Numbered from the stretch's first letter, positions 39,693 through 50,847 are shown. The stretch is DNA of 53,383 nucleotides from Ilumatobacteraceae bacterium (GCA_025358075.1 JANYKU010000005.1:1-53383), one strand, 5' to 3'. Program-made: numbers and translations. Notes: generated by a model from the sequence alone, not told the origin.

Positions 39693-41165
39693 GTGCTCTA
39701 CGGCGAGTTGGTCGCCGCCTCGCGACGGGTGGCGGCGACGTCGAAGCGATCCGAGAAGGTGGCGGCGCTGGCCGAGATGCTGCGCGCCACGCCACCCGAT
39801 GAGATCGAAGCGGCGATCGGTCTGCTGATCGGCGAGCCGCGCCAAGGCCGGCTCGGAGTCGGATGGGTGACGATGTCGAACCTGCAGGTCACGCCGGCAT
39901 CCGAATCGTCACTGACGATTCACGACGTCGACCAGACGCTCACCCAGGTGGCCGCGATCGGTGGCGGCGGCTCGCACGGGGAGCGCGCCCGAGTGATGCG
40001 GGCTCTCTGGTCGTCGGCTACCGACGACGAACAACATCATCTTCACCGGGTGTTGACCGGCGAGCTGCGCCAGGGCGCCAACGAGGGTGTCGTGGCAGAC
40101 GCCGTCGCCAAGTCCAGCGGGCAACCGATCGCCGCCGTGCGTCGCGCCGCAATGCTGCTCGGCGACCTCGGTAGGGCGGCGTCACTGGCGCTCACCGGCC
40201 AGTCGCTCGATATCGGCCTCAGCCCGCTCACGGCAGTGCAGCCGATGCTGGCCGGCACATCCGCGAGCGTCGCCGATGCCATTGCCGAGATCGGCCGGGC
40301 GAGCGTGGAATGGAAGCTCGACGGCATCCGCGTGCAGGCGCACAAGTTCGGTGACGAGATCCGCTTGTTCAGCCGCGGACTGAACGACATCACTGCCGGA
40401 CTGCCAGGTGTGGTCGAGGTCGTCCGCCGGCTGCCGGCCCATTCCGTCGTGCTCGACGGTGAGGCGCTCGGCATCTCCGAGGATGGCCAGCCGCGCATCT
40501 TTCAGGAGACGATGAGCGGCCTGTCGACCACGCGGGCCTACTTCTTCGACGTCCTGCACCTCGACGACGCCTCGGTGATCGACGACCCACTGGAAAGTCG
40601 TCGAGCGCTCCTCGCAAGCTTGGTGCCCAGTGCATCGATGCTGCCTTCGATCGTCACTGCCGACGCCGACGAGGCGGAGGCCTTTGCCGCCAACGCGGTC
40701 AACCTCGGGCACGAGGGCGTGATGGTCAAAGCGATCGAGTCGACCTACGAAGCGGGGCGGCGAGGCACCGGATGGCGCAAGGTCAAGCCCGTGCACACGC
40801 TCGATCTGGTGGTGCTGGCCGCCGAGTGGGGGCACGGCCGGCGCGTCGGTTGGTTGAGCAACCTGCACCTCGGCGCACGCGGCACGGATGGCTTCGTGAT
40901 GGTCGGCAAGACGTTCAAAGGTATGACCGACGACCTGCTCCGCTGGCAGACCGGCGAGCTGCAGGCACGAGCGATCGCAACGGAGAGCCACACCGTGCAC
41001 GTTCGTCCGGAGCTCGTGGTCGAGATAGCGCTCGACGGCGTGCAACGGTCGACGCGCTATCCCGGAGGCGTCGCACTGCGATTCGCGCGCGTGCGGCGGT
41101 ACCGCCCCGACAAGCAAGCGGCGCAGGCCGACACGATCGAACGGGTCCAGGGGATGCTCGGCTGA
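39693..41165 (+). CDS. ligB: ATP-dependent DNA ligase (LigB type)
   Basis: The 490-residue protein matches actinobacterial LigB. The N-terminal helical DNA-binding domain spans about 1-180, and the adenylylation domain has the nucleotidyl-lysine K208 in EWKLDGIRVQ. Motifs III-V follow (DGEALG, YFFDVLHLD, EGVMVKA, WRKVKP), then an OB domain to the end. It is an accessory ligase to the NAD-dependent LigA, probably for repair. The GTG start at 39693 lies 10 nt after the SDR stop, with AGGACGTAGGG upstream. Confidence 0.92.
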   Translation: MLYGELVAASRRVAATSKRSEKVAALAEMLRATPPDEIEAAIGLLIGEPRQGRLGVGWVTMSNLQVTPASESSLTIHDVDQTLTQVAAIGGGGSHGERARVMRALWSSATDDEQHHLHRVLTGELRQGANEGVVADAVAKSSGQPIAAVRRAAMLLGDLGRAASLALTGQSLDIGLSPLTAVQPMLAGTSASVADAIAEIGRASVEWKLDGIRVQAHKFGDEIRLFSRGLNDITAGLPGVVEVVRRLPAHSVVLDGEALGISEDGQPRIFQETMSGLSTTRAYFFDVLHLDDASVIDDPLESRRALLASLVPSASMLPSIVTADADEAEAFAANAVNLGHEGVMVKAIESTYEAGRRGTGWRKVKPVHTLDLVVLAAEWGHGRRVGWLSNLHLGARGTDGFVMVGKTFKGMTDDLLRWQTGELQARAIATESHTVHVRPELVVEIALDGVQRSTRYPGGVALRFARVRRYRPDKQAAQADTIERVQGMLG

Positions 41166-41192
41166 GTCGCCGAGGGTAACGTCGCTGGCGCC

Positions 41193-41795
41193 ATGGCCAC
41201 CTTGCGCTTCAACTTCGGGACGATGGGCTCCGGCAAGAGCACGATGGCGCTGCAGATCCACCACAACCTCGCCAGCCGTCAGCTCTACGGCTTGCTGCTG
41301 ACCAAGCTCGATCGCGAAGGTGCGCAGGTCACCAGCCGGCTCGGTGTGGCCGCTCACGCCATCGAAGTGCCGCCGGATCTCGACCTGTACAAACTGGCGG
41401 TCGACCATTGGCCGATCCACTACATGGTGTGCGACGAAGTGCAGTTCTACACCGTTCAACAGTGCGATCAGCTCGGTCGGGCGGTCGACGACCTCGGTGT
41501 CGACGTGTTCGCATTCGGTCTGATCACCGACTTCCGCGGTGAGCTGTTCGAAGGCACGAAGCGGATGTTGGAGATCGCCGACGAGCGCGTTCCCATGCAG
41601 GTCGAGGCGCGATGTTGGTGCGGCTCGCGGGCAACGCACAACGCCCGAGTCGTCAACGGCGAGGTGGTCTACGAGGGCGAGACCGTCGTGGTCGGCGATA
41701 CCGGAACCTCCGACGAGCAGCCGCTGTTCGGCGACGTGGTGAGGTACGAGTTGCTCTGTCGCCTGCACTACCGCCAGGGCGAACTCGGCACCTAG
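41193..41795 (+). CDS. tdk: thymidine kinase (type II)
   Basis: The enzyme phosphorylates thymidine in nucleotide salvage. The 200-residue protein has the P-loop GTMGSGKST (K15), the catalytic CDEVQF (E82), the ITDFRGELF lasso region and a structural zinc site of C141, C143, C189 and H192. The length matches the TK1-like family. TAACGT at 41177-41182, 10 nt before the ATG, suggests a leaderless transcript separate from ligB. Confidence 0.95.
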   Translation: MATLRFNFGTMGSGKSTMALQIHHNLASRQLYGLLLTKLDREGAQVTSRLGVAAHAIEVPPDLDLYKLAVDHWPIHYMVCDEVQFYTVQQCDQLGRAVDDLGVDVFAFGLITDFRGELFEGTKRMLEIADERVPMQVEARCWCGSRATHNARVVNGEVVYEGETVVVGDTGTSDEQPLFGDVVRYELLCRLHYRQGELGT

Positions 41796-41801
41796 GCCCG
41801 A

Positions 41802-42623
41802 CTACTTCGTCGCCAGGACCCAGGCCAGTTTGCGCATGTCGGCAGTGTGTGCCGGGAAGCCGCCCACACGGTCGGCCACCTGTTTGCGCAGCCATGGCAG
41901 CCCTGCCTCCATTTTGCTGCCAGGGCACAACGTGGATCCGACGTCGCGGTGCCCGGCGATGTTGTGGAACACCAGCGACTGCGATTCGGTGCTGATGTAC
42001 TTGTCGCTACCGAGCGGGTCGATCCTGTGGCGCTGCGACTCCCAGGCGCTGAGGTGGATCAGGCTGTCGAGCGCGGCCTTCGACGGTGTTGTCTTCATGA
42101 AGTTGCCGATCATGGCGATCCCGCACGACCCGGCGTTGTGGCCTTTGGTGTGGCCACCGATGATCGCGTTGCCGACGGCGTCCTCGCCGGTGTGCAGCTC
42201 GTTCTTGCCGTAGGTGCGGGCCCGCCTGCCTTCGAAGATCTCCCCGTCGGGCCCGATCAGGAAGTTGTAGCCGATGTCGGTGAACCCACGACCGACCACG
42301 TGCAACTCGTAGCCGAATCGAACGGTCGCTGCTGGATCCTTGACCCCGTTCGGGCTGGCGGTGTGATGGACGATGATCTTGCGGAACGGCGCCCATCCCA
42401 TGATGTGGTGGTCGCGGATGGATTCGTCGGCACCCCATTGGGCGCGGGTGATGATCGTCGGCGGCGGGATCATGGTGATCTTGGGGACGACCGGCAGTGG
42501 CTTGGCCTCGGCCACCCGGGAATCGAAGACAGCGCCCGCTGCAAGGGTAAGTGCACCGGCAGCCGCAAGTCGAAGGAAATGACGTCGCGGCAAGGCATCT
42601 TCGGCGATGCATTGTTCGCACAT
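41802..42623 (-). CDS. Tat-exported N-acetylmuramoyl-L-alanine amidase / PGRP domain protein
   Basis: The 273-residue protein starts with a twin-arginine signal (RRHFLRLAAAGALTLAAG, residues 13-30), so it is exported folded. The amidase_2/PGRP domain shows zinc ligands H86 (IVHHTA), H225 (NIAGHRD) and C233 (TLCPG), and Y119 at the catalytic position (DIGYNFLI). This indicates an active peptidoglycan amidase. GAAGGAG lies 7 nt before ATG 42623, which rules out the longer frame to 42725. It is convergent with tdk (6-nt gap) and divergent from gltB. Confidence 0.92.
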   Translation of the reverse strand: MCEQCIAEDALPRRHFLRLAAAGALTLAAGAVFDSRVAEAKPLPVVPKITMIPPPTIITRAQWGADESIRDHHIMGWAPFRKIIVHHTASPNGVKDPAATVRFGYELHVVGRGFTDIGYNFLIGPDGEIFEGRRARTYGKNELHTGEDAVGNAIIGGHTKGHNAGSCGIAMIGNFMKTTPSKAALDSLIHLSAWESQRHRIDPLGSDKYISTESQSLVFHNIAGHRDVGSTLCPGSKMEAGLPWLRKQVADRVGGFPAHTADMRKLAWVLATK

Positions 42624-42856
42624 TGGGAGTCTCCTTCGGTTTGGGACTCCACCCGCAAACTGAGTTCGAACGTTAGCTGACGGTGCAGGCGTGAAAGCGG
42701 CATGCTCCGTCCCGCTCCATCTCACCAGGGTGACACAGACATGCAGAAAACGGTGTTGGCGCGACTCCGTTGCGACGGGTACGATTCGTGCACCGTTCGG
42801 GCCAGCGTCGTCCCGTGCGCCACCTAGCCGTACACCGACTCCGTGGAGCCAAACCG
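42624..42856. other. intergenic region between amidase and gltB
   Basis: This 233-bp divergent promoter region contains no convincing gene. A GGGTACGATTCG segment at 42778-42789 holds a possible TACGAT -10 for the gltB direction. No clear riboswitch or repeat was found. Confidence 0.4.
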
Positions 42857-45800
42857 ATGCGCAATCAAACTCAGCCGGGTCTTCCCGCGCAACAAGGTCT
42901 TTACGACCCTGGATTCGAACACGATGCCTGCGGTGTCTCGTTCGTCGCCAGTCTGAAAGGCGAGGTCAACCGATCCATCGTGGTGATGGGTCTCGGCGCG
43001 CTCTGCAACATGGAACACCGCGGCGCAACGGGCGCCGAGGCGGATAGCGGCGACGGAGCAGGGATCTTGGTCCAGGTGCCCGACCGCTTCCTGCGCCAGG
43101 TCGTCGACTTCCAACTTCCTGCCGTCGGCGCCTACGCCGTCGGTCTCGCATTCCTGCCCGCCGATCCGACCGACGCCGAGAAGGCGCAGGAGGCGATCGG
43201 CACGATCGTCACCGACGAGGGCCTCACGGTGCTCGGCTGGCGTGCTGTGCCGGTGAATCCGGATTGCCTCGGTGCGACCGCCAGGAAGGTGATGCCGATC
43301 TTCAGGCAGCTCTTCGTCTCCGACCCCGCAGGTACGACCGGCATCGAACTCGACCGCAAGGTGTTCATCGCTCGCAAGCGAGTCGAGCACGAGCTGCCGT
43401 CCGAGCAGCAGACCTACTTCCCGTCGCTCAGCAGCCGCACGCTGATCTACAAGGGCATGCTGACCACGCCCCAGCTCGCGGTGTTCTTTCCCGACCTCGG
43501 CGACGAGCGGCTGGAGAGCGCGCTGGTGATGGTTCACAGCCGGTTCAGCACCAACACGTTCCCGTCGTGGCCACTTGCCCATCCGTACCGGTTCATCGCT
43601 CACAACGGCGAGATCAACACCGTGCAGGGCAACCGCAACTGGATGCGCACCCGCGAGTCGCTGCTGGACAGTGACCTGCTGCCGGGACTGGAGCGGGCCT
43701 ACCCGATCTGCACTCAAGGCGGCAGCGATTCGGCATCGTTCGACGAGGTGCTCGAACTGCTGCACCTCGGTGGTCGCAGCTTGCCGCATGCGATGTTGAT
43801 GATGATCCCCGAAGCGTGGGAGAACCACGACACGATGGACGCCACCAAGCGGGCCTTCTACCGGTTCCACTCGTCGTTGATGGAGCCGTGGGACGGTCCG
43901 GCGAGTGTTGCGTTCACCGATGGCACGCTGATCGGCGCCGTGCTCGACCGCAACGGGCTCCGTCCCAGTCGCTATTGGGTCACCGACGACGACCTGGTCG
44001 TTGCCGCCAGCGAAGTTGGCGTGCTCGACATCGATCCGGCCAAGATCGTCCGCAAGGGTCGCCTGCAGCCGGGTCGCATGTTCCTCATCGATACTGCTCA
44101 GGGAAGGATCGTCGAGGACGACGAGATCAAGCGCACCTTGGCGGAGGCCCAGCCGTACGCCGAATGGCTCGAAGAAGGCGTGGTCGAGCTCGGCGAGCTG
44201 CCGGAGCGCGAGCACGTCGTGTTCAGCCATCAGAGCGTGCTGCGCCGTCAGCAGGTGTTCGGCTACACGCACGAGGAGCTGAAGATCATCGTCGCCCCGA
44301 TGGCAATAGTGGGCGGCGAGCCGATTGGTTCGATGGGCACCGATACTCCGATCGCAGTCCTCAGCGAGCGGCCGCGCCTGCTGTTCGACTACTTCCAGCA
44401 GTTGTTCGCGCAGGTCACCAACCCGCCGCTCGACGCGATTCGCGAAGAGGTGGTCACCTCCGTCGGTGGTTCGGTCGGACCAGAGGCCAACCTGCTGCGA
44501 CCGGGGCCGGAGAGCTGCCGCCAGCTGACCCTTCCGTTCCCGATCATCGACAACGACGAGCTCGCCAAGATCATCCACATCGACGACGACAAGACCTACC
44601 CCGAGCTCGCCGCTGTCGTGATCAGCGGTCTGTACCGAGTGGCCGGTGGAGGGCTGGCCCTGAAGCGTGCACTCGACGCGATCCGAGCCGAGATCAGCAA
44701 GGCAATTGACGACGGCGCCCGCATCGTCGTGCTCAGCGATCGCAACAGCGACACCGTGTACGCCCCGATCCCGTCGCTGCTGCTCACCGCTGCAGTGCAT
44801 CACCATCTGATCCGCGAGAAGCAGCGCACCAAGGTCGGCTTGATCGTCGAGTGCGGTGATGCCCGCGAGGTGCATCACATGGCACTGTTGATCGGCTACG
44901 GGGCCGGCGCGATCAACCCATACCTTGCGTTCGAGTCGATCGAAGACATGGTTCGCGAGAACCTGCACGGCCTCGGCGGTGTCGACCCCCACAAGGCGGT
45001 CAAGAACTACATCAAGGCAGCCGGCAAGGGTGTGCTGAAGGTGATGAGCAAGATGGGTGTGAGCACCGTCGCCAGTTACACCGGTGCGCAGATCTTCGAG
45101 GCGATCGGCCTCGGTCACGAGCTCGTCGACGACTACTTCACCGGCACGGTCAGCCGTCTCGGTGGAATCGGTCTCGACGAGGTTGCTGCAGAAGTCGCGG
45201 CTCGCCACAAGGTGGCGCATCCGCCACGGCCGGCCGAGCGGGCCTACCGCAAGCTGGAGCTGGGCGGCGAGTACCAGTGGCGACGCGAGGGCGAAGTGCA
45301 CCTGTTCAACCCAGAGACGGTGTTCAAGCTGCAACATGCGACTCGTGCGGGCCGCTACGACATCTTCAAGCAGTACACCGCGCTGGTCGACGACCAGGCC
45401 AAGAAGTTGGCGACGTTGCGAGGCTTGTTCCAACTCAAGGTCGGGGAGCGGCAGCCGGTGGCGATCGAGGAGGTCGAGCCGGTCAGTGAGATCGTCAAGC
45501 GCTTCTCGACCGGAGCGATGAGCTATGGCTCGATCTCCGCCGAGGCCCACGAGACGCTGGCGATCGCGATGAATTCGATCGGCGGGAAGAGCAACACCGG
45601 CGAAGGCGGCGAAGACAGCGATCGGCTTCGCGACCCGCGCCGGCGCAGCGCCATCAAGCAGGTGGCCAGCGGCAGATTCGGAGTCACGAGTGAATATCTC
45701 GTCAACGCCACCGATCTGCAGATCAAGATGGCGCAGGGTGCCAAGCCGGGTGAGGGTGGGCAGCTGCCCGGTCACAAGGTGTACCCGTGGATCGCCGCCA

Positions 45801-47416
45801 CGCGGCACTCCACGCCCGGCGTCGGGTTGATCAGCCCGCCGCCGCACCACGACATCTATTCGATCGAAGACCTCAAGCAACTCATCCATGATCTGAAGAA
45901 CTCGAACCCTGCGGCTCGCATCAACGTCAAGTTGGTGGCCGAGGTCGGTGTCGGCACGGTTGCCGCGGGGGTCAGCAAGGCCAAGGCCGACGTCGTGTTG
46001 ATCAGCGGTCACGACGGGGGCACCGGTGCCAGCCCGTTGACTTCGTTGAAACATGCCGGCGCCCCGTGGGAGCTCGGTCTGGCAGAGACTCAACAGACGT
46101 TGCTGCTGAACGGCTTGCGCGATCGCATCGTCGTGCAGGCCGACGGCCAGTTGAAGACCGGTCGCGATGTCGTGATCGCCGCCCTGCTGGGCGCCGAGGA
46201 GTTTGGCTTTGCGACGGCACCGTTGGTCGTCAGCGGCTGCGTGATGATGCGCGTCTGCCACCTCGACACCTGCCCCGTCGGAGTGGCCACCCAGAACCCT
46301 GAACTGCGAGCCAAGTTCAGCGGCAAGCCGGAGTTCGTCGTCAACTTCATGGAGTACATCGCCGAAGAGGTCCGCGAGCACATGGCTACGCTCGGCTTCC
46401 GCACGGTGCAGGAGATGATCGGGCACGTCGAGGCGCTCGACGTCAAGGAGGCGATCACTCACTGGAAGGCCAAGGGTCTCGACATCAGCCCGATCCTGGC
46501 CATCCCGAGCAACCCGTACGGACAGACGATGCATCAGTCGGTTCCACAGGATCACGGATTGCACGAGGCGCTCGATCAGCAGCTGCTCGCGGCTTGCGAG
46601 CCGGCGATCGAGCGCGGCGAACCGGTGCAGCTCGACATGACGATTCGCAACGTCAATCGCACGGTCGGCACGATGTTGGGCAGCGCAGTGACGACGCGTT
46701 ATGGCGGCGAAGGTCTGCCCGACGGCACGATCGATATCCGCTTCCGTGGCTCCGCCGGGCAGAGCTTCGGGGCCTTCGTGCCGTCGGGGATCACCTTGCG
46801 GCTCGAAGGTGACGCCAACGACTACGTCGCCAAGGGACTGTCGGGTGGTCGTGTGGTCGTGCGGCCCGATCGGCGCGCCAAGTTCGCCGCCGAGGAGCAC
46901 ACGATCGCCGGCAACGTGATCGGCTACGGCGCCACCGGCGGCGAGATCTTCCTGCGCGGTCTGGTCGGCGAGCGCTTCTGCGTTCGCAACTCGGGTGCCA
47001 CTGCGGTCGTCGAAGGAGTCGGCGATCATGGTTGCGAATACATGACCGGGGGGCGAGTGGTGGTGCTGGGCCCGACCGGAAGGAACTTCGGTGCCGGCAT
47101 GAGCGGTGGGATCGCCTACGTCTACGACCCGCACGATGTGTTCGCTGCGAAGGTGAATCGCGAGATGGTGCAAGTGCAACAACTCGACGACAGCGATCTG
47201 GCGTTTGTGCACACCGCGGTGCACGCCCACCTCGATCACACGGAGTCGCCAGTTGCGGCGTCGATCCTTGATCGGTGGGAGAACGAGTCGGCGAACTTCA
47301 AGAAGGTGATGCCGATCGACTACAGCCGGGTCATCGCCGTGATGAAGCAAGCCGAGGCCGATGGCCTCGACGAGCAACAGACCTCAGATCGGATCATGGA
47401 GGCAGCTCGTGGGTGA
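42857..47416 (+). CDS. gltB: glutamate synthase, large subunit
   Basis: GltB makes glutamate from glutamine and 2-oxoglutarate, receiving electrons through GltD. The 1519-residue protein has an N-terminal propeptide of 24 residues; C25 in DACGVSF becomes the N-terminal glutaminase nucleophile. A central domain, the FMN-binding synthase domain ([19 protein letters not shown]) and the 3Fe-4S cluster cysteines C1128, C1134 and C1139 ([13 protein letters not shown]) follow, then the C-terminal beta-helix. ATG 42857 is chosen because the propeptide would otherwise be unusually long. It overlaps gltD by 8 nt. Confidence 0.97.
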   Translation: MRNQTQPGLPAQQGLYDPGFEHDACGVSFVASLKGEVNRSIVVMGLGALCNMEHRGATGAEADSGDGAGILVQVPDRFLRQVVDFQLPAVGAYAVGLAFLPADPTDAEKAQEAIGTIVTDEGLTVLGWRAVPVNPDCLGATARKVMPIFRQLFVSDPAGTTGIELDRKVFIARKRVEHELPSEQQTYFPSLSSRTLIYKGMLTTPQLAVFFPDLGDERLESALVMVHSRFSTNTFPSWPLAHPYRFIAHNGEINTVQGNRNWMRTRESLLDSDLLPGLERAYPICTQGGSDSASFDEVLELLHLGGRSLPHAMLMMIPEAWENHDTMDATKRAFYRFHSSLMEPWDGPASVAFTDGTLIGAVLDRNGLRPSRYWVTDDDLVVAASEVGVLDIDPAKIVRKGRLQPGRMFLIDTAQGRIVEDDEIKRTLAEAQPYAEWLEEGVVELGELPEREHVVFSHQSVLRRQQVFGYTHEELKIIVAPMAIVGGEPIGSMGTDTPIAVLSERPRLLFDYFQQLFAQVTNPPLDAIREEVVTSVGGSVGPEANLLRPGPESCRQLTLPFPIIDNDELAKIIHIDDDKTYPELAAVVISGLYRVAGGGLALKRALDAIRAEISKAIDDGARIVVLSDRNSDTVYAPIPSLLLTAAVHHHLIREKQRTKVGLIVECGDAREVHHMALLIGYGAGAINPYLAFESIEDMVRENLHGLGGVDPHKAVKNYIKAAGKGVLKVMSKMGVSTVASYTGAQIFEAIGLGHELVDDYFTGTVSRLGGIGLDEVAAEVAARHKVAHPPRPAERAYRKLELGGEYQWRREGEVHLFNPETVFKLQHATRAGRYDIFKQYTALVDDQAKKLATLRGLFQLKVGERQPVAIEEVEPVSEIVKRFSTGAMSYGSISAEAHETLAIAMNSIGGKSNTGEGGEDSDRLRDPRRRSAIKQVASGRFGVTSEYLVNATDLQIKMAQGAKPGEGGQLPGHKVYPWIAATRHSTPGVGLISPPPHHDIYSIEDLKQLIHDLKNSNPAARINVKLVAEVGVGTVAAGVSKAKADVVLISGHDGGTGASPLTSLKHAGAPWELGLAETQQTLLLNGLRDRIVVQADGQLKTGRDVVIAALLGAEEFGFATAPLVVSGCVMMRVCHLDTCPVGVATQNPELRAKFSGKPEFVVNFMEYIAEEVREHMATLGFRTVQEMIGHVEALDVKEAITHWKAKGLDISPILAIPSNPYGQTMHQSVPQDHGLHEALDQQLLAACEPAIERGEPVQLDMTIRNVNRTVGTMLGSAVTTRYGGEGLPDGTIDIRFRGSAGQSFGAFVPSGITLRLEGDANDYVAKGLSGGRVVVRPDRRAKFAAEEHTIAGNVIGYGATGGEIFLRGLVGERFCVRNSGATAVVEGVGDHGCEYMTGGRVVVLGPTGRNFGAGMSGGIAYVYDPHDVFAAKVNREMVQVQQLDDSDLAFVHTAVHAHLDHTESPVAASILDRWENESANFKKVMPIDYSRVIAVMKQAEADGLDEQQTSDRIMEAARG

Positions 47417-48860
47417 GGTCACCGGGTTCTTGAAGTGGCAGCGGGAGCAACCGTCGCGGCGTGACGTGCCGGTGCGGCTCCGCGACTGGAAAGAGGTCTA
47501 CAACGACTTCGCGCTCGACAAGGTGCAGACGCAGGCCGGACGCTGCATGGATTGCGGAATTCCGTTCTGCAACAACGGTTGTCCGCTCGGCAACCTCATT
47601 CCCGACTGGAACGATCTCGTCTACCGCGACCATTGGCGCGACGCGATCGATCGCCTGCACGCCACGAACAACTTCCCGGAGTTCACCGGACGTCTGTGCC
47701 CGGCACCATGCGAGGCGGCATGCGTGCTCGGCATCAATGCCGACCCGGTGAGCATCAAGCAGGTCGAGGTGGAGATCATCGACCGGGCGTGGGACGAAGG
47801 TTGGGTCGAGCCGCAGCTTCCGGGTGTGAAGACCGGCAAGCGCGTCGTGGTGATCGGATCGGGCCCGGCCGGCTTGGCCGCAGCGCAGCAACTGACGCGG
47901 GCCGGTCACGAGGTGGTCGTGCTCGAGCGCGCCGATCGCATCGGTGGCTTGCTCCGTTACGGCATTCCCGAGTTCAAGATGGAGAAGCGACACCTCGACC
48001 GGCGCATCGCCCAGATGGAGGCCGAGGGTACGGAGTTCCGCACCAACGCAGTCGTCGGCGACGGCATCGACATCGAGGTACTGCTTGCTTCGTATGACGC
48101 GGTCGTGCTCGCATGTGGTGCCACTGCAGCTCGTGATCTGCCGATCCCCGGGCGCCAGCTCGGCGGCATCCACCAGGCGATGGAGTACCTGCCACTGGCC
48201 AACAGGGTGCAGCAAGGCGACATCGAGGTCTCGCCGATCGATGTGCGCGGCAAGCACGTCGTCATCATCGGCGGCGGCGATACCGGAGCCGACTGTCTGG
48301 GCACGGCTCATCGACAGGGTGCGGCAAACGTCACTCAGCTGGAGATCATGGCCCGGCCTCCCGACTCGCGCGCGGCGAACAATCCGTGGCCGCAGTGGAG
48401 CCTCGTCTACCGAGTGTCATCGGCACACGAGGAAGGCGGCGATCGGCTGTACAGCGTCAACACCGAGCGGTTCGTCGACGACGGCAATGGTCGCGTTCGA
48501 GCGCTCGTGCTTCACGAGGTCGAGATGATCGGCGGAAAGTTCGAGAAGATCGACGGAACGGAGCGCGAACTGCCCGCTGACTTCGTGTTCCTGGCGATGG
48601 GGTTCCTCGGACCAGACCGGGGGAGTTGGCTCGATCTGCTCGGCGCCTCGTTCGACGATCGAGGCAACATGACACGAGACGGGCGCTACATGAGCACCGT
48701 CCCGGGTGTCTTCGTGGCCGGAGACATGGGTCGCGGACAGAGCCTGATCGTGTGGGCGATCGCCGAGGGTCGATCCTGCGCCGCTGGTGTCGATGCATGG
48801 TTGATGGGCGAGACCCAGTTGCCCGCGCCGATCGCGCCGACGACGCGACCGCTTGCCTGA
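47409..48860 (+). CDS. gltD: glutamate synthase, small subunit
   Basis: GltD transfers electrons from NADPH through FAD and two 4Fe-4S clusters to GltB. The 483-residue protein has N-terminal cluster cysteines C46, C49, C54 and C58 (CMDCG, CNNGC) and a second set in [10 protein letters not shown]. An FAD site [10 protein letters not shown] and an NADPH site GGGDTGAD follow. The GTG start at 47409 ([10 protein letters not shown]) fits the family N-terminus and overlaps gltB, so translation is coupled. Confidence 0.96.
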   Translation: MGEVTGFLKWQREQPSRRDVPVRLRDWKEVYNDFALDKVQTQAGRCMDCGIPFCNNGCPLGNLIPDWNDLVYRDHWRDAIDRLHATNNFPEFTGRLCPAPCEAACVLGINADPVSIKQVEVEIIDRAWDEGWVEPQLPGVKTGKRVVVIGSGPAGLAAAQQLTRAGHEVVVLERADRIGGLLRYGIPEFKMEKRHLDRRIAQMEAEGTEFRTNAVVGDGIDIEVLLASYDAVVLACGATAARDLPIPGRQLGGIHQAMEYLPLANRVQQGDIEVSPIDVRGKHVVIIGGGDTGADCLGTAHRQGAANVTQLEIMARPPDSRAANNPWPQWSLVYRVSSAHEEGGDRLYSVNTERFVDDGNGRVRALVLHEVEMIGGKFEKIDGTERELPADFVFLAMGFLGPDRGSWLDLLGASFDDRGNMTRDGRYMSTVPGVFVAGDMGRGQSLIVWAIAEGRSCAAGVDAWLMGETQLPAPIAPTTRPLA

Positions 48861-48908
48861 GCAGGACGGCGCCACCACTCATCGGGTGCCAGCGCATAGT
48901 CTGAACCC

Positions 48909-49529
48909 ATGAAATCGAAAGTGTTGCTGGTGACGCTGTCTGCCGCGATGTTCGCATCGTGTGGTACCACCGGCGCATCATCGGGGCCAACCACGCTCGG
49001 TCTCACTCCGACGAACTACGTCACCGTCACCCAGACGCCGACCACGGTGACCACGACAACGTTGGCCGGAGGCGGCGTCGGTGGCACGGTTCACCCCGAG
49101 GAGGGCACCTACACAGTCGTCGCCGGCGACCTCCCCTCGACCATCGCCCGCAAGTTCAAGGTCAAGTTCACCGATCTCATGGCCATCAACAGCTGGACGC
49201 TGGTCGGCCAGCAGGTTCCCGAGTTTTCGGCCGCCATCGGCACCACGATCAGGATCCCACCGGGCTGGACCGATCCCGGCGCCGCGCCCGCCACGTCGAC
49301 GGGTGCCAGCACGCCTGCGACCGGCACCACGACCACACTCGCCGGCGGCCAATCGACTTGTGCACCGGGCGAGTACACCATTCTGCCGGCAGACACCAGC
49401 CGAACGAAGGTTGCCAACAAGCTCAACACCACCGTCGCCGCGCTCGATGCGGCGAATGCCGCTACCCCCGGCTACACCAGCTTCTATCCCGGCCTCAAGA
49501 TCAAGACGCCGCCGAAGGCCAACTGCTAA
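48909..49529 (+). CDS. lipoprotein with two LysM-like domains
   Basis: The 206-residue protein has a lipoprotein signal with lipobox FASC (lipidated C18), a Thr-rich linker, one clear LysM domain (GTYTVVAGDLPSTIARKF, about 66-120), a second Thr-rich linker and a weaker LysM-like domain (GEYTILPADTSRTKVANKL, about 156-203). It is probably anchored in the membrane and bound to peptidoglycan. TAGTCT at 48897-48902 lies 6 nt before the ATG, suggesting a leaderless mRNA. Its stop shares the CTAA sequence with the convergent VOC gene. Confidence 0.85.
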   Translation: MKSKVLLVTLSAAMFASCGTTGASSGPTTLGLTPTNYVTVTQTPTTVTTTTLAGGGVGGTVHPEEGTYTVVAGDLPSTIARKFKVKFTDLMAINSWTLVGQQVPEFSAAIGTTIRIPPGWTDPGAAPATSTGASTPATGTTTTLAGGQSTCAPGEYTILPADTSRTKVANKLNTTVAALDAANAATPGYTSFYPGLKIKTPPKANC

Positions 49530-50182
49530 TCACACACCAACTGCAGCGTCACCTGATCGAGCGTCGCTCGCCGGCCAACAGTGTTGCGATCGGTGGCCAC
49601 CAGTTCGATCGTCGAGGTGAGGCCGTCGACGAATCGCACACCGTCGTTCAGCCCGAACTGCGACCAGCGCGCCGTGACCGACACGGGATCGTCGACGGCG
49701 ATCGTGTAGCCGGCGATGGCAGTCACGACAGCGTTGTCGACGTGGGGCTGCCAGTCGGGCCCGGCCCAATGCCAAGAGCCCGGGGGATGCGTCTCGTCGA
49801 GGCTGACGATGGCTCCGCCGAGGTCGCCCGGGTGCAGATGCCGGCCGCGGATCATCGTGTGATCACCGCTCCACACGGTACGCACACCGCCGATGGCGAG
49901 CGCCGCCATTCGGGCGTCGAGATCGTCGACCTCGAACATCACCATGTAGGCCGTGACCGCAGCGTCGCGCCGGTCGAGCAGCCGACCGGCAGCAGTTCCG
50001 TCGCTGATTGGCGAGACCACTTCGATGAACTGGTCACCGACGGTCAGCAACGCGTTGTGCAGGCCGAACTCGGCGACGCTGGGATCCGTGAAGCAGACGC
50101 TGAGATCGAGCGCTTCGCTGATGCGCTGCACGATCGCATCGAGATCGCGGGCGGCGACGACGACCTGACGAAGGCGGAACAC
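49526..50182 (-). CDS. VOC / glyoxalase-like domain protein
   Basis: The 218-residue protein has an N-terminal VOC betaalphabetabetabeta unit (FRLRQVVVAARDLDAIVQRI, VGDQFIEVVSP) and a second related half (GSWHWAGPDWQPHVDN, IELVATDRN). This is the glyoxalase-like type often seen in hypothetical dioxygenase relatives. Metal ligands are not certain. The start is divergent from YceH across 47 bp and the stop overlaps the LysM lipoprotein by 4 nt. Confidence 0.85.
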   Translation of the reverse strand: MFRLRQVVVAARDLDAIVQRISEALDLSVCFTDPSVAEFGLHNALLTVGDQFIEVVSPISDGTAAGRLLDRRDAAVTAYMVMFEVDDLDARMAALAIGGVRTVWSGDHTMIRGRHLHPGDLGGAIVSLDETHPPGSWHWAGPDWQPHVDNAVVTAIAGYTIAVDDPVSVTARWSQFGLNDGVRFVDGLTSTIELVATDRNTVGRRATLDQVTLQLVCD

Positions 50183-50229
50183 GACCGCATCGTACGTGTC
50201 GTCGCCTTGCGGGCGGTAGCTTCCACGAC

Positions 50230-50838
50230 ATGCTCACCGTGATCGAAGGCCGCGTGCTCGGGTGCCTGATGGAGAAGGAACGCACGGTTCCCGATCAGTA
50301 TCCGCTGACCATGAACGCTCTGGTGCTGGCTTGCAACCAATCGTCGTCGCGTGAGCCGATCATGGCACTCGACGAGCACGAAGTCGATGCATCGATCACG
50401 TCGATGAAGACGCAGGGTCTGTTGCGCATCGTCCATCCGTCGCATGGTCGCAGCGTCACTCGCTATCGCCAGGTGGCCGACGAGAAGCTCGAGCTCGACG
50501 ACCCGGCTGCCGCGATCATCGCCGTGCTCCTCGTGCGCGGCCCGCAGACATCGGCCGAACTGCGCTCGCGGACCGAGCGCCTGCACTCGTTCGACTCGGC
50601 GATGGAGGTCGAGCGCTGCCTGCACGATCTCGCCGACAATGCGCTCGTGCGATTGTTGGATCGCCAGACAGGTCAGAAGGAACAGCGATGGCAGCAGTTG
50701 ATCGCCGACGAAGTCGAGCCCGTGGCGGCACCTGCCCCGGTGAGTCCCTCGGCGGTCGCCGGCAGCATGTCCGATCGCGTCGCCCACCTCGAAGAGCGGG
50801 TCGCCAAGCTCGAAGCCGCGCTCGCCGGGCTGCTGTGA
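50230..50838 (+). CDS. yceH: YceH/DUF480 family protein
   Basis: The 202-residue protein has the paired winged-helix fold of the YceH family. Signatures are EGRVLGCLMEKERTVPDQYPLTMNAL-type N-terminus in part, CNQSSSREPIM, VTRYRQ and LVRGPQTSAELRSRTERLHSF. A C-terminal coiled coil follows (MSDRVAHLEERVAKLEAAL). The family is widespread but of unknown role. TAGCTT at 50217-50222, 7 nt before the ATG, suggests a leaderless transcript. The PaiB gene follows after 9 nt. Confidence 0.9.
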   Translation: MLTVIEGRVLGCLMEKERTVPDQYPLTMNALVLACNQSSSREPIMALDEHEVDASITSMKTQGLLRIVHPSHGRSVTRYRQVADEKLELDDPAAAIIAVLLVRGPQTSAELRSRTERLHSFDSAMEVERCLHDLADNALVRLLDRQTGQKEQRWQQLIADEVEPVAAPAPVSPSAVAGSMSDRVAHLEERVAKLEAALAGLL

Positions 50839-50847
50839 GGCTTGCCG

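Noticed and set aside
42824-47377. Very long open frame (about 1500 codons) antisense to gltB
   Set aside because: It mirrors the real gene's codon pattern in a high-GC genome; its sequence is low-complexity Arg/His/Asp-rich and matches no family.
49526-50240. Coding frame on the plus strand opposite the VOC gene
   Set aside because: The minus strand gives the coherent VOC fold; the plus frame has no family features.
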